A program made the position numbers and the translations under genes. This document shows positions 25,055 to 39,041 of a DNA stretch of 64,000 nucleotides, one piece after another (positions within the stretch are counted from its first letter, which is position 1; each line of letters begins with the position of its first letter). Below the pieces are notes generated by a model. That model was not told the origin of the DNA. It made no database searches and saw only the letters and a list, made by a program, of their open reading frames with translations. The stretch spans positions 2,116,704-2,180,703 of the forward strand of contig NC_045139.1 of assembly GCF_008831285.2 (NCBI RefSeq). The letters are read 5' to 3'. Source of the DNA: Nymphaea colorata (taxonomy: Eukaryota > Streptophyta > Magnoliopsida > Nymphaeales > Nymphaeaceae).

Positions 25055-28000
25055 CTAGCTGGAAGTAGCATTTGGCAGGGCTCCAGCATTCGTTAACAGA
25101 GGCACGAGCTTCCCTTGGTTGTGTGTTGCAGTGACGGCTGTAAAGTCGAAAAAATAAGAATTAAGTTTTTGTTGGGCAAGTAGCAATTACTTTTCTTGCA
25201 CACTAGAGTTCTGTTCGACAGAGAAGGGAGGACCATGATAGAGTCGGCAGTGTCAGAAGATCCTTGCTCTCAGATGGTTTTAACTCTTTAACATACTAAA
25301 ACAGTGGGCAGTGGCTCAATACACACCCTTGAATGCATGGATGTTACATCCACTATTCTAGGGTCCATATAGAAATACTTGTTATGCATCCATGTCCATA
25401 CCGGGGTGGACAAGGCAGATAAAGGTAACATGCAAAATCACCACAAAATATAAATCATCCTTCCATCCTCCATCTTCCATTATTTGTCAATAAGGAAGAC
25501 TGCAAAGAGAACTTGGGAACAACCAGAGGCACATAGAACCCCAGCCACCAGTTATAGCCACAAGTAGGAGGAAGTGCCAAGTGAATTTTGCAAGTTATGA
25601 GAAGTTGAGAACTAACCATCGCAACCACCGACATGGTTTCCGCCAATAAACACATTAGGCACAGTCCGCTGTCCAGTCCATTCCAGTAAGGCAGCCTGAA
25701 CCGCACTTCCATCACCTTCAGACAAACAAATACTCATTAAATGCATGACTCCACCTCAGTGCTGCTATCTTGCGGCGGAAAGGTAAAAAATCAATGTTTT
25801 CTTAGCGATATATACAATTGTAAGATGTAACCTCTTGATCTTTGAGAAAAATAGACATAAAATCCAGCAAAATCACACACTGCATTGCAAAATCAACAGG
25901 TCAACAGCAACTGAGGAGAGAAGAATAATGATCAGAAGCAGACAGACCAATGATCGAGGCTGCAATCTCTAAGAGGGCATGGTGCAGATTATTGATTTGA
26001 CAAAACTAATTCAAGTCGAGACTGTCATAAACAGTTACTCTTGCCCTAGTCAGGAGGAGTTACCAAATGCAGCCACAGTAAAATAGTACAACAGTCTGAC
26101 TAGTGGCTACACATTGTGCACAGAATATTAGATATCTTTGACCATATTCCAAATTTGCTTTTCTCTATTGCACTATCCATACTGTTATATAGGCCAGAAA
26201 TCAGCATGCTAATAACACGGTTGCCATGAACAATATAGATGTGGATTGTCAACAAAGTTATCTAAGTTGTCAAAATCAGAAGTTGGATACAAGTTAATCA
26301 GGTCCATAGAAAGACTAATAGGGACTAAATAAGGCTACTCAGGACCAGTCCGTGGACGTCGATTAACCATTAATAAATACATATGTATATTATATGGAAA
26401 TACATGCAGAAATTATGTATGTCTTAAAATGAATGCACATATACATATGCACTAGGCTGACTAGTGGACTAGTCTGACCAGCTAGTCACCGGTTGGTCGA
26501 TGACCAACTAAACTGACTTGTCAGACTAGACCACCAGTTGAGATTGACAAGTAAGATTTCTACTCAAGAACATGAAAGATATTTCCTTAACGTGAGAGAT
26601 TGGCAAAGCAAGGTCCTTGTTTTGTTCTTCCCATCTCCTTGTCCTTTAAACGCAAGCGGAAGATAGCCCGTCATCGGCTTCAAACTTGTGACCCTCTAAT
26701 TTATTACGCTATCAAACAACCTCACACTCAACCACTGACCTCATGCATCAAGTGACTATGAAATTGCAACTATATTGTAAAGACACGAAATTCATTCCAT
26801 GATCTAGCTGTAGATAAAGGTATTACAAATAGAATAATAACACAAGAAATTGGCAATTAACAATAATCTACTCCACGACCTCCCCATCATCTATTATCAC
26901 CAGAAGCAAACAATTCAAGTGCAGCAAATTTAAGCAATTTTGCATGACAGAAAATTAACAACTAAAATATGTAAACCATATATCTGAAAGAAACTATGGA
27001 GATGAAGAACTCACTCTCTACATCCAATTCGACCACCTTGTACTCTGCTCCTAACTTTGAAAGCAGCTGCTTAACTCGCGTGCAGAAGGGGCAGTATGTC
27101 TTACTGCAGCATTACAATAGATAGAGATCAAAGAGAGAAGTTCAGGAGGTCCCAACGAAGAAAAAATAATCAACACATAAAAGAAAACAATGGATTATTG
27201 AATTTGATGTCAGGTAGATACTGTGGATGAAAAGCATACGATTGAAAAGGCACTGTATTGTATCAGTAGCCTGAGTCTCGAAATACAGAAACTAGCTGAT
27301 TACATTGGAAAAAGGCAAATAAAAATTACTAACTTCCAATGGAAGTAGTCTGCAGAAAAAATGCACAAACAAAAAAAGCCAACAAAGGGAAAAGTAAAAG
27401 ACGTTTTCATTTCAAGCTACTAAGATCATGAAACAACTCAACAAAACAAGAAGGTAACCTGTAAATGAAATGGCTCAATATTTCTAGGTCAGAAGAAGCA
27501 AAGCAAGTAGAAACTGAAGAAAATAGAAGCTCAACAGATAGATAATGGCGGAAAATAAAAAATTCATTTCACAGACAGCAAATCCTAAATTTCGAATCCA
27601 AAAGCAATATCAAAGCACTCGAAGAATCCAACTTGAACCACGACAAAGGTAGAGAGAAGAATAACTCAACAGCTCACCTATGACTGCAACCATAGACCAG
27701 CACTCCTCCAACGGAGGACAAGAAAAAGAAAAACTCCCTCCTTCCAATTCCAATCTCGATTCCGAGATGGTGCGAAATAGAAACCCCCATCCAACAATCC
27801 CCAAACCCGAGTTCCCATTCGGACGATCCCCAAATCCGAGTTCATCCATCAATCAATCATAAACTCGGAAACAGACCACCCCCACAACTTGAAAAGAAAA
27901 AAGAAACATAAAGAGAAAACGAAACTCAGTGAAACGTCAAAGATAATGATTCATGATGATCATCATCATCACCTGAAGACAACGACGGGGTTGTTGGACA

Positions 28001-28076
28001 CAATCTCCTGAGTCTTAGGGAGTGCCATCTTCACCTCTTCTGGAGACGCCTTCAAGCTACTGAACAATCCTCCCAT
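25055..28076 (-). CDS. CPYC-type glutaredoxin with CPFC active site
   Basis: This is a small glutathione-dependent thiol-disulfide oxidoreductase. Four exons read leftwards: 28076-27973, 27103-27015, 25715-25617 and 25137-25055, giving 375 nt or 124 residues, all with GT..AG introns. Visible features are the active site CPFC (39-42) after SKTY, the cis-proline loop TVPNVFI (82-88), the glutathione-binding GGCD (94-97) and the C-terminal GKLVPLLTNAGA. The N-terminus begins MGGLFSS, so Gly2 could be myristoylated, as suggested for plant GRXC1/C2 proteins with the same kind of extension. An internal Met at residue 17 would give a short cytosolic form. It is closest in appearance to class I GRXC2-like proteins. 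Introns 2 (1.3 kb) and 1 (0.87 kb) are large for such a small gene. Confidence 0.94.
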
Positions 28077-29039
28077 CCGCTTTCGCCTTCACCTGCCGTT
28101 TATGTAAGCGCCAAAGCTCGCCGCCCCACGTCGCCGGTCCACTTCCGCTTTTGTCTCTAGTCCAGCCACTGAAATTTCGACGCGCTTTGGAAAGTGAGGC
28201 TGGCACGTCAGACCAGGTAGGAAACCCCGCAGGAAATGGAACAAAAGATGATAAAAGCCAGGCCATCCTGATAATAACATCTTGAGGGCCGCTCACTGTC
28301 GTTCATCTTGGAAATAAACGGCAACCATGTATCCGTGTATTAGATATTCTGCGAGATGCCCATATCAGAAAAAGATCTTTCTCATCCTTCGACGTCTGAA
28401 AGGGGTTAAGAAAAGTCAGCCCCACCATAAGCATCATCTTCGTCTTCGTCTCTGATCTGAGTTTGGAATGGTTTTATGTTTGAAAGCTCTACATTATATA
28501 TATATATATAAAGTCGGTGTGAGATATGTAAAAAATCATCTTTGATTTTTCTAAATGGATGGCAGAGAAAAAACAAGAGAAGAAATTTTAATCGGGTTAT
28601 TGTTTTTTTCCAAAACCATTTCTCTTTTAATTTTTTCCCAAATCCATTCTAAAGTAGGGAAAAGGAACCTATCATGCATGCATGATTGTTTCTAAAACGA
28701 TGGTTTCTAAAATGTTTAATATGAAAAGATTTCTGCAATTTTTGTGCGGATAAAATTTGTGCAAGGAAGGAGGGAAAAATCTCTCGATTTTCTTGAGGAT
28801 TATTCTTCATACATAATAATAATAATAAAAAAAAGTATAGTTACAATTCTTGGTCACTGTGCTCCCTGGTGGGAAATCCCATAACGTTATCTCATTTTGC
28901 TAACACAAGGAAAACGGACATCAAATTGCAAAACTTACAAAAAAATTTCTCGCGAAAATTTTGTGAGAAGAAACAGATAGTCATTTTAACTGATTGCAGA
29001 TCACAGATTGACAATTTTCTGACATCTACATATGAAAGA

Positions 29040-29040
<1 letters not shown>

Positions 29041-29110
<70 letters not shown>
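29041..29110. repeat. (CA)n(TA)n microsatellite
   Basis: About 21 CA units are followed directly by about 14 TA units. Open frames across it on both strands are artefacts of the repeat. Confidence 0.95.
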
Positions 29111-29111
<1 letters not shown>

Positions 29112-29170
29112 ATTGAAGCTGAAATCAACGGCCAACGTTCATTCTCTGATTTTTTTTTAATATTTTGGTT

Positions 29171-29264
29171 GTTAAAAAAATGTCATAAATGGTTCATTCT
29201 TTATTTAAAAACCATGACCAATGAGTTGCTAATGTGGAATGGACCATTTATGACAGTTTTTAGC
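29171..29264. mobile_element. short foldback element
   Basis: The left arm 29171-29200 (GTTAAAAAAATGTCATAAAT, then GGTTCATTC) and the right arm 29238-29264 are inverted copies with about 25 of 28 bases matching. They leave a loop of about 37 bases. This fits a small MITE, or any transcript that would fold into a hairpin. Confidence 0.6.
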
Positions 29265-29316
29265 TAGTATCAAACAATATAAAAAGACCATCCGACAATG
29301 AATGTGAGTTGGTTGA

Positions 29317-29320
<4 letters not shown>

Positions 29321-29367
<47 letters not shown>
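29321..29367. repeat. (AT)n microsatellite
   Basis: This is an uninterrupted run of about 23 AT units. Confidence 0.95.
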
Positions 29368-29374
<7 letters not shown>

Positions 29375-30515
29375 TTTGTAGAACATTGCTTTGGTGGTGT
29401 CGATGCACAGAGTTAAAGAGGCGACAATGGTAAATAAATAACATTTAAAGAAACGACACTTTATGTTAAATATTTTGTTCATATCTTGGGAAAAAAATTA
29501 CATTTTCTCGCATAATGTTAAATAGTTTTATTAGGTCATTGCAGAATTGTGTTTACAAAATTGACTAATTCTCAGCAACCCACGTCACGGGCCAATTCAG
29601 GGTTTTAAATGAAAAGTCAGAGGATATCTTCAATTGCAAGTGAAATTGGTCATTAAAAAAAAAAAAGAAACTTTACTTTTTGTAAAAGTACAAAGTATTC
29701 TTGAACATTGGAAACTAAATAAAATAATGAGATTACACCCTAGGCTTTTTTTGGATCAAGATCTAGTTGTTACCAACTTGAACCTCATTGACTTTAGTTT
29801 AATTGGGCTCTTGGACTTCCCTGAATTTAGTCAGTTGGAATCAAATAGGATTATTTGAAGCCGAATCTGCATCCACTTAAAAAAAATGATCTTCACATGT
29901 ATTTTCATAAGTTCCTTGGACAATTTGGATGAAGATCTAGACACTGAAAGCCTGGAGATTGGTTTCAAATCTGTTTGATCGGAAAATTTTGTTTGGTATG
30001 ATGCTTTTCTGCTGGTGAATCGAATTGACTTTCCGCTGATTCGATCAGAGCCAACGATTCAGGTGATTCAGCTCAGTGTTATATCACTGCCAAACACTAA
30101 ATGGAACAGTTTAAAACACTGTCCTGTTCAAGTTGCTCTGGGAAATGAGAGCTATGGACAAAACGGAATTGCCGAGAAAACACATACGAAAACCAGTGAC
30201 ATATCCAGACAACGGCAGAAGACATTATTGAGCTGTTCCTAGACTATGTATACATTGGAACATAAGAAGAATTACAAGATTTTGTTTTTATTTTCTACAA
30301 ATAATTATATTAATGAGAGGAAATTACAGCATGCAACAATACAACAGGCTACCCCTAAGATAGCATGGACTCACATACTAATGTAGAACTTTTTTCTTTT
30401 TCCTTTTTTTGCTGAAAGCCATTCACATTTCTATATCAATGTGACTCTGCTGGAAAATGTTGAGGAAAGCCGGATGCATGAAAAATGCATGATTAGAAAT
30501 AATAAACAATTTCAA

Positions 30516-33500
30516 TCACCTAGATGCAGAAGAGAATATAGCTTCAAGGTCCCTGTACAATCCTGTAGGACTCTGACTTCTCCCCATGTTTCTCTGGTTC
30601 TGGCTGCTTGAAGGATCGGTCTGTGTCCCACTTCCTTCTCTGCTGAAGCTTGCTTTTGCCAACTCCCGCAGTTGCTTCATCCATGGCCTATCCGACGTGC
30701 TAGAGCTTCTTGACTGCCTCACAGGGGTATCTCCAACCACTCCAATTGCAGGAACACTCGTTTGATTGCCAAAGTTAGCTACATTTTCACCACTTTTGTC
30801 ATTTGAGAACAATTGGCTATCCCATTTGTTTAACAGTTTCCATGGAATCAGGATCAACAACAATCCTGTAGAAACCATTTTCAGTCCATTACAGAAAGAG
30901 TGACCATCGCTGCTCAGTCTTAAGACCTGCTTAAACAGAGCTCGCCACTCACTGATTATTTGGACAATGAATCCAATGGAGAACATAAGTACCATAAATA
31001 GACCAAGTGCCTTATCATTAGAAACTGTCAAATCTCTCTCCAAGAGAACAATACATGTGGCAAAAACTGCTGCTTCTGTGGCAACAGCGATAATCTCCAC
31101 AAACTGGACCATTTTCCGAATAAAAGGCTTCTTCATCACCATGAAGATAAGCTGGAAAGATGTAATGCAGAAGATGAATATGACAGGAAATTTACATTGA
31201 CTGAAACTGGAATAAGCACCAACGGTGATTCCTAAGGAGACCCGCTTGATGAGTTCAAGCATGATATAATAGATTCTGAGAATCCCAAAAAGCTTTTGGA
31301 TAAACGGTGCTTCTGCATCTTCAGTTTCGTCATCAGAAGCAATGATCTGGTCACTTTTCTTTTCAGACTTTTCTCCAACAATTTGAGAAAGCATGTATTT
31401 TGGTGGGCCTCTCAAATCTTCAAATAAAGGACCAAACATTGTCAGTTTGACTGAAAGGGGCTGGTTCTTCCATGTCCATTGCCCCCGCTTACCAGGACCC
31501 AAAGTGATTCTTATTAGTTCTTGGTACCAATGAAATTTTTGCCCTTCTTGATGAACCTCCTTATATTGAAGTAGCTTACCCATGGTAATTCCAATTGTGA
31601 GGAATGACAGCAAGGACAAAACACAAAGCGATGAGAAACCAACCAGTAAAACACCAACAATGACTTCTGGTGCCGACCCCCCTGGATTGAATTGAAATAA
31701 ACATGGTCAAAGTGGAGCAGCATATGCCAGTAATCAATAATTGTGAGAAAGGTTAGGCAACAGGGATGCACAAGTACCAGCCTCTGCCTCCCCGTTCAGC
31801 CATAAACAGAAAAGATAATAAAAGAAAAACTAACAGGCAATAGTACTTACCTTTGATGACTGCTGCTCCAGCTTGGCACATGCAAGGCAGCGCCAGAATG
31901 ATCAGAAATAACTCAAATCTTGGTACCACAAGTGCTCCATAACTTGCATGTTTCGGAGACATGCTTCTCCTTTTTAACTTGAGAGTAAATACAATTATAG
32001 CATGGAGCAGCATCAAACTGCCAACTATTACGACTAGCCAGAACATGTTCCTCTTGAATTCCTTCCATCTGAGATGCGAATTTATTGAAAGGATAAATTA
32101 AATAATATTGATTTCCAGTCAAAGTTTCATAAGGGGATATGAAACTAACATCTATAATTAAAAGGACATGATTTTTAGAAGAGAAAAACGTAAATATATT
32201 GATGAATTAGGCAACCATTCACAGCATAGATGCATTTGAAGCCAAGATCACAACTGCAGCATGTACCAAGCAAAGAATGTAAATCACACCATATCAGCTT
32301 ACCCTGTGGAGGTCTTTCCACTCATGAGAAATTCTGCTTCTGGTTTCATATTCTGGATCTGGAAAGTATAGAAATGGGTCAAAAGTGTCCATTGATTATG
32401 AAACTGAAAACTCCATAGCCAAAGCAGAAAATAAATAGGTCCTCAAACCTCAAAAAGTGATGCATATTCCATAGCAGTAAGGTGCTTTGTCAATTGACTA
32501 TCTCTTTTAAATGCATAACCGGAATATGATCTTTCCTCAACAACTTTTACAGGTGGATGGACATGGGAACTTGAATTGATCGGGAAGGTCTTGTAGTGTT
32601 CTGCTTCCCATGGTAGCCTAAGGTGGGGGATGCTCCACTGTAAGCCTCTCACAAATTCATAGTATTCAACAGGCAAGGTGACAGGTAGCCACTTTGAAAG
32701 TGCAAATACCTGAATGTGGCCAGCAATTCTCTGCGGGAAAAAGTATATACAAATATAGACAAAGCAGACATAAAACACCATATTAGATGTACACCCAACA
32801 TTATAAACTAGAATCATGATAAACATGTCAAGAAAATATTATCAAAACGACAGGAAATTTTCTGAATGTGATAAATTCGTCTATGATAATCATAAAGTGG
32901 ATGTTGTAACGTACAAAGAGATTTCTTGATGGATCATAGGTAACATATGATGGCAGAGGATTTGAAAGTGCTCCAAAAGATTGAAGGCTGGCAGTAGAAA
33001 CTGTGAGCAATCCAGCTGCTAAAGATGTTACCGCAAAAGCAGCAGTAGTTAATGTACTGATTGCCACTGAGGTCGTGGGGACAGAATCTGCAATGGCATG
33101 CCATATTTTATTTTCCTTATATTCCTCTTCTGAATAGCACATAAAAACAGAGGGAAAGCTGAAAACTGAAAAGTACTCTAGAAATCTTGAAAGTGCCATA
33201 GATCAACATCTGTGCACGTGTGACATGTATCATGGTTATGAAGCATATAGTATGACAAATCAATGCAGGCTGTGAGGCATACTAAGGCATGCATTCATAA
33301 ATTTGAACTATGTTTTGGTAAAACATCCAACATATTCTACACTAGATGAAAATGGTATTGAAATGTGTCAACAAATTTCTCCAAATAATAGGCAAAATAA
33401 CAAGGAATTCTAATATTCAGCAGATAGAAATTTCCAACTGTTCTGCTCCTAAGTAGCCCAAACAAGCATGACCATGTCAGCACATTTCATGGTATGGCCT

Positions 33501-36500
33501 AGTGGATTGAACTTTAAGCTGGATATGATAGTAAAACGCTCCAAAGAAATATCCTTACAATGCATCACTTGTAAAACATTTGATGCTAGATTCTTGTTTC
33601 CTGCAATATCCCCTGTAATATTTGCAGGAATCTCTACTGATACTGTAGAGTCGTCCACATGCACATCAATGCCGTACAGACTCCAGCTAATTGGACTGAA
33701 TCTGCACTTCATAAAAAAGAAGGAAACAATAGATTACTTGAAACACAAAAGCATGGAAAGATAGTAAATTAGTTATTGTTTTGAACTTTACACTAACATG
33801 TGTTGATAACTTGCCTTAGCAAATGGCCTCCTGAAATTGATATAGCAGAAGAATTAAAATCAAAAACTGGTTCCATGAATCTTATGAGTACCGGAAGATA
33901 ATGATCTCTAGTCCTCTTCTCTGATGTGGTGGTCAATCTCACTGTTGGCCTTTGACAATCTGTCATCCAGTAACCACCAGCTGCAATCAGGTAAACCCAA
34001 AAATGCCAACAATATGCAGATGCACCTTGCTTAATGAATTATTGGCTTGATATTTTTGCAAATGCGGCTTTTCAGATAGTCACAGATACCAGCAATATAT
34101 TCAAAACAATCACAACATTATTCAAACAGAAAGAAAGAAAGGAATTTGTTTGAAATTTGAATACATCTATGTGTATGTGTATCATATTTCTAATTTTCAT
34201 TTATTGCAAAAATATTATGATAACTAATTTTATGTTTCTTTAAATTTTAACAATTGTTTAAGACGTCTACTAATCGTTTGGTAATAAACATTGTAGAAAA
34301 CTCACAGTTCATAATTTTTTTACATTTTTTATTTTTTTGAGTTCTGCCTAGAAAGGCAAACATGATAATTAATATATGAGAAATACCTTTCCGGCAAAAA
34401 CTCAAGAAGTATATTTTTTATTATGGCTTTAATGAACATTTAATGTACTAAATTTTACCTTTTTTAACATCAAATCAATAGGCCTTAAACGGGCCAAAAA
34501 TAAAATCCAACACTGGGGCAAAAAGAAACGTTGTTTCTACAGAATAACTTCTCAACTAAGGCCACCTACTCATCATCTGTTTTCAAGCTCCACCTTGACT
34601 AGTTTGAGAGTAAACAGAGATCAAACTTTTTTAGGTCCTCCCCGTTCTTGGTCGTTTGGAGGGTAAAAAACAAAAAAGAACCACGGAACATTTTATGAGA
34701 TGGCCTATTTTTGCTGAAACACCAGCCACAGAACTCAAAAAACTTACTCCCTTGTAAAACAAGCTTCTAATTCACCATCATATGCCTGTCATTTACCAGG
34801 TTGCAGCCATATTTGTTTCACTTCGAAATGGTAATCAATTAAATTTGATGCTGAACAGTTGTTAATAATTGCTTCTATAAAATGAAGTATATGGAAGCAA
34901 GACAACTTGGAAACGATACATTATTTTTTCTTCTACTCGAGAGTTTTTTCCAGTGACATAGGAGGTACCGTATAGAAAAGTGAGGGGTTCAGTGGGTGAA
35001 ACAAAAGTCCCTTGCCGACTAATTATTGCATCTTGCTGCAGTGTTATTGTGATAATAGTAATGCTTGATGTGTTGTTCACCTGAAGAAAAATGAAACCCA
35101 ATGAAACAATTAGGATATTCATATGTCCATGAATCATGCTGAAAAGTGAAAAACATACAATCACTAGGCAAACAGTATGCCTGTCTAACAAAAGAAAGAC
35201 AACATGGTTTCAAGAACTGGAGAAAATTTTGCTTGACATAGGAAAACCACGAAGAAACCACTGCAAATATATCGGGGCTCATTGACGTCAAACAGCAACA
35301 ACATAGAATGAGCAATTCATTAGAAAGTCTAAAAAGTCTTTCTATAGAGTCTACTGAAAGGACAATACAGAAGCATGTACGTGAAAAGAGTTATGTCCAC
35401 ATATACCATAAGATTTGGAAGCAGGAATAGAAGAAAAATTTTGGTCGTGAAACAGATGCATAAGCTTCAATAACAGTTAATATCAAACTGACAACTCATA
35501 GTAACTCAGACTGTCGTCCTAGAAAGGAAGTCCATAAACCTCATAGAAATAGTAACTGCTTCATGACTACCGTAAAAAGGAAGCTCACCAAAAATCCAAA
35601 TCGGCGGTTCCCAAGGGTCTTTCGATTAATAGGAACGAGGAGGCCACTACTAATATGAAGAGCACTTAGAATTTCAGAGGACGAATTAAGAACAGGAACA
35701 GAGAAAACCAAATAAATTCTCAAGTTCCTGTGGTCGTTGGTTGCCTCCACTATCCTCGATGCAGCGTTAAGTTGAAGTAGCTTCATGGGGACATGTGCTG
35801 TCAAATTGGCAAATACTCTCCTCCTGTCTGACAAATTCCAGTTATAAAAAAGGGAAACACTTTACTAAACAGTGATGTAATAATAACAATACAAAACATA
35901 TTCCGATACCGCCACTCCTCAGAACATAGTTGTGAAAAAGGAAATATAATCATTTCGCACTACCTAAAGAATGCAGTCGGCTGGGGAATTTTGTAGAAAA
36001 AGTTAATTGACTGATGGATCTAGTGAAACAAATAATATGCACGTAGCATTTATGTGCTTTCTTTAAGATAATATGAATGAAGCAACTTATGTCGCGTGGG
36101 GGTCCAATCTGTGAAAGAATGCATTAATGTTTTTATGGAGAAAAAATCAGCTTCAATCATTTCAGAGGCGAAAAGTAGACTTGAAATTTCCACAGCTAAG
36201 AGCATCTGTTTCTTTAAAAGTAGGAAACCCATCATTATACATTATGGGACATGAATAACATACCAAAGTGCAAGGTATACGTTGAATTAGCAGTTCTGAT
36301 AAACCTATTTCCAGCAGAATCTGTGCAGAAACCTCTCCGCATTGCTAATATCACCCTTCCATACTGAGCAGCAGTAGAGAAACTCACAACAATAGAGAAT
36401 TTCAGATCAGACTGGACAACCTGAAGGGTTGATGGCACAACCTGACCAGGCCCATAAACAAGAAGCTGGAAAAGGGACGAAATAAAATTGTAAATGACAT

Positions 36501-39041
36501 GGATAGCCAATATCTAAACATATCAATAGCAGAAAAAGAGCAAGATCTACCATACCCAACTTACTTGCTATAGTAACTGAACAAATAGACAAATAAGCAC
36601 TCCCTCTCTCTCTCCACACACACACTCCTTACACACAAATAGATCACACATGGAGAGGGAGATAGATAGAGAGAGAGAGGTCCTGGAGAGTTTTATCTTT
36701 TCCCGAAGTCATTCTAATTGTTTTCAAAAACACAGCCTTAGATGCTTGCTCAATATAACAGAAAGAAGATACTTAAGAAATAAATGAAAAATTGATACAG
36801 CTTTTCTCCATACTCACACTGCAGTCATTAACAGAAGAGCATCTAAATCCACCTTCCCCAAGGCATGGCTTGTTGAATGTAATAAAGGCTGAAATGTTTA
36901 ATGCATTTGTGAAGGATCTTGAGGTTGAAATTGATGCAGTAGGATGAACCGTATCTGCAAGGATTTTGTGGTTAGAACGTTACTAACAGTTCAGATATTG
37001 ATCTAGTTAGTAAGACAAAAAAATTAAGCATGTGAGAGAAACTGAGATGAAACAATGTATTTGTAACTACGTAATTTTTTCATGTCTAGGGAAACCAGAT
37101 TGTTGTTTACACGTGCTGTATCAGCTACCTGAGAGATGCTGTCTTATATCTCCTGTTTTGATTGCATTCGTCTGTATAAAGTCCCCTACCATTGTTAACA
37201 TGAAAACCTTATCACCCTTTTGGCCTTACGAGAAAGGATGCATAGTAAAGTAAAGGTTTCGAATTTGAACTCTAGACCTCCTTCAACATGAAGCTGCGCA
37301 CATCAAGCAAACCCACACAGCTTGGTACACAGAGCATATGCATTGTGTAATTGATTTACTAAATAGTTATTTTTAGAATCTCTGAGGCTCTGATGCTTCA
37401 CATGAGATTGACCCAAGATCTATGATTGATCTGGGAAAGTATATTGCAATCTATGCAGGATTTGAAAAATATATACTACTACTTTTTCTTTCCAGAAAAT
37501 GGAAAGAAAAGAACATCGGATTGATCGCTCTGGTCTCAGAACAAACCATCAGGCTCATCCCTCTGTCTCAGAAATTCTGTTCACAACTCAAGGTGTGTTT
37601 ATGGCAACTAATCCTGAGTCGCGATTTTAATAGGGTCATTTAAAGCGCTCTAACATTTTGCCGATATCATCTTTTGAGCTTCTCTTATACATTTCTAGGG
37701 CCATTAAACATTTGAAGGATGGTTAACAAATTGATTAATTTGCCAATCAAATAGGGATACTGCTATCTGCAAGAAATATATCAACGTGTAAATTCAGGAA
37801 AAAACTGATACAGCCGGGAGATGGAGAACAGTCTCCTAACCAATGGTCCAATTGTAGCTTGAGCACGAAATTTGTGCTGATCTGTTGATGCAGACATGGA
37901 ATATGTGATCACCAGCTCCCAACCCTGAATAGGACACAGAGTTTTGCTCACAATTCGTAGGAGCTCGATCATCAAGCTGGGAAAGTTTCAAGAGTAGATA
38001 GTTAGCCAATGGAAGCAGTACATTGCTCATTAAAGCATGAAAATGACAGAAAAAACCACCCACACTTTTATCAGCACAAAGCATCTTCACCTGAAGATAA
38101 TAAGTGAGCAGAGAACATAGGGAAGCAAATTAAAACAAATTAATGATAAAATTGAACCAATCAAGCCAGCTCTGAGGATCTAAACAGCTACTGACAGACT
38201 TTTTATTGCCCGCATCCATATTTCGCTCTTGCAGATAGATTTACATTTGCTGTTAAGCCCTGACTAGAAAATTAATAGTGGAAAAGAGAAACCCAGATTA
38301 TCCTCGTCCAAATTTAAGCATAGATATCCTTGCTCAACATTAAGAATAAGGCAGGGTTATAGATACGTCCAGTGTAGAATTATTGCCTTTTTGGCACTCG
38401 CCTCGTTAATGGAACGAGGAACAGACTTTCCACACAATTCCGAAAATCAATTTAGAAGAGCTTGTGAGTAGTACCAAATTGTGCCAAACAAATTTGCAGT
38501 GCTTGGCCGCTGCAACTGAATGTGTCTCCAAGGAGGCAAGCAGGAATATGGAGAGCATAATTCAAGAAGCTGTAAAATGTAATAATGTGCTCACGCGGAT
38601 ACCTCCGCCAAGAGATTATAAGAAACAGTTTAATATGGAAAACACAGAAGTCCCATTTTTCATATTTGGCGAAAGAAACTTAGCAAAATTCAGTACCATT
38701 TGCTCAGGTAAAAGGAACATTATTGATGAACCGTCGTCAACAAGTATAGCAGGAGCTTCAACTAAGGAATAACGAAGAAGATGTTCTAAAACATTCATCA
38801 ATGTTACTTTCCGGAAAGTTCTTTTTAACATAAAAAATGAACTTACCTCGCACTGGATGCTGCAATTGGTACACGGCTCTCCACCAGCTCCCAACGAAAC
38901 CTCGAAAACAAATGTAGCTGACCTGAGAGAGGTAATAGGCAGAGGAGCCTTTTGAAATGTCACCAGCACATCGAAATTGCTTCCATACACCATATGGAAG
39001 TACAAGCAAACGAGAACCCACGGAACTCTCTTGAACAGCAT
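30516..39041 (-). CDS. large TRP-like membrane protein with Ig-like ectodomain
   Basis: Thirteen exons read leftwards: 39041-38847, 37976-37841, 36954-36818, 36465-36264, 35827-35589, 35080-34969, 33980-33815, 33701-33559, 33087-32915, 32730-32449, 32358-32303, 32068-31851 and 31681-30516. They total 3225 nt, or 1074 residues, in one unbroken frame. The protein has a signal peptide (MLFKRVPWVLVCLYFHMVYG) and an extracellular part of about 430 residues. That part holds Ig/Big-like repeat signatures such as the YSGL...DHIFHVC segment, then NWTI-DTVHPTASIS. A multi-pass region of about 8-9 helices follows (from about residue 450, mostly 615-950). The Ser-rich cytosolic tail includes RQSRSSSTSDRPW. 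The layout of a lumenal domain before a TRP-like membrane block recalls the fungal/plant TRP-like family, but the match is by eye and no function is claimed. An acceptor-like TTCTTCAG directly precedes the start codon; an upstream in-frame ATG lies at 39062. The intron after exon 7 appears to use a GC donor. Confidence 0.85.
36602..36680. repeat. CT/CA/GA low-complexity tract in an intron
   Basis: CTCTCT, CACACA and GATAGAGAGA runs sit inside the intron between exons 3 and 4 of the TRP-like gene. They have no coding role. Confidence 0.8.

Larger units (their letters stand above)
28077..30515. other. intergenic region rich in simple repeats
   Basis: This lies between the glutaredoxin promoter and the 3' end of the TRP-like gene. 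It contains short AT tracts (28495-28511), long CA/TA and AT microsatellites (29041-29110 and 29321-29367) and a small foldback at 29171-29264. No gene was recognised. Confidence 0.5.

Noticed and set aside
28892-29128. Open frames across the CA/TA microsatellite on both strands
   Set aside because: They encode only the dipeptide repeats of the microsatellite.
38464-38772. 102-codon plus-strand frame inside an intron of the TRP-like gene
   Set aside because: It has no resemblance to known proteins, lies within an intron of the opposite strand and carries no promoter signs.
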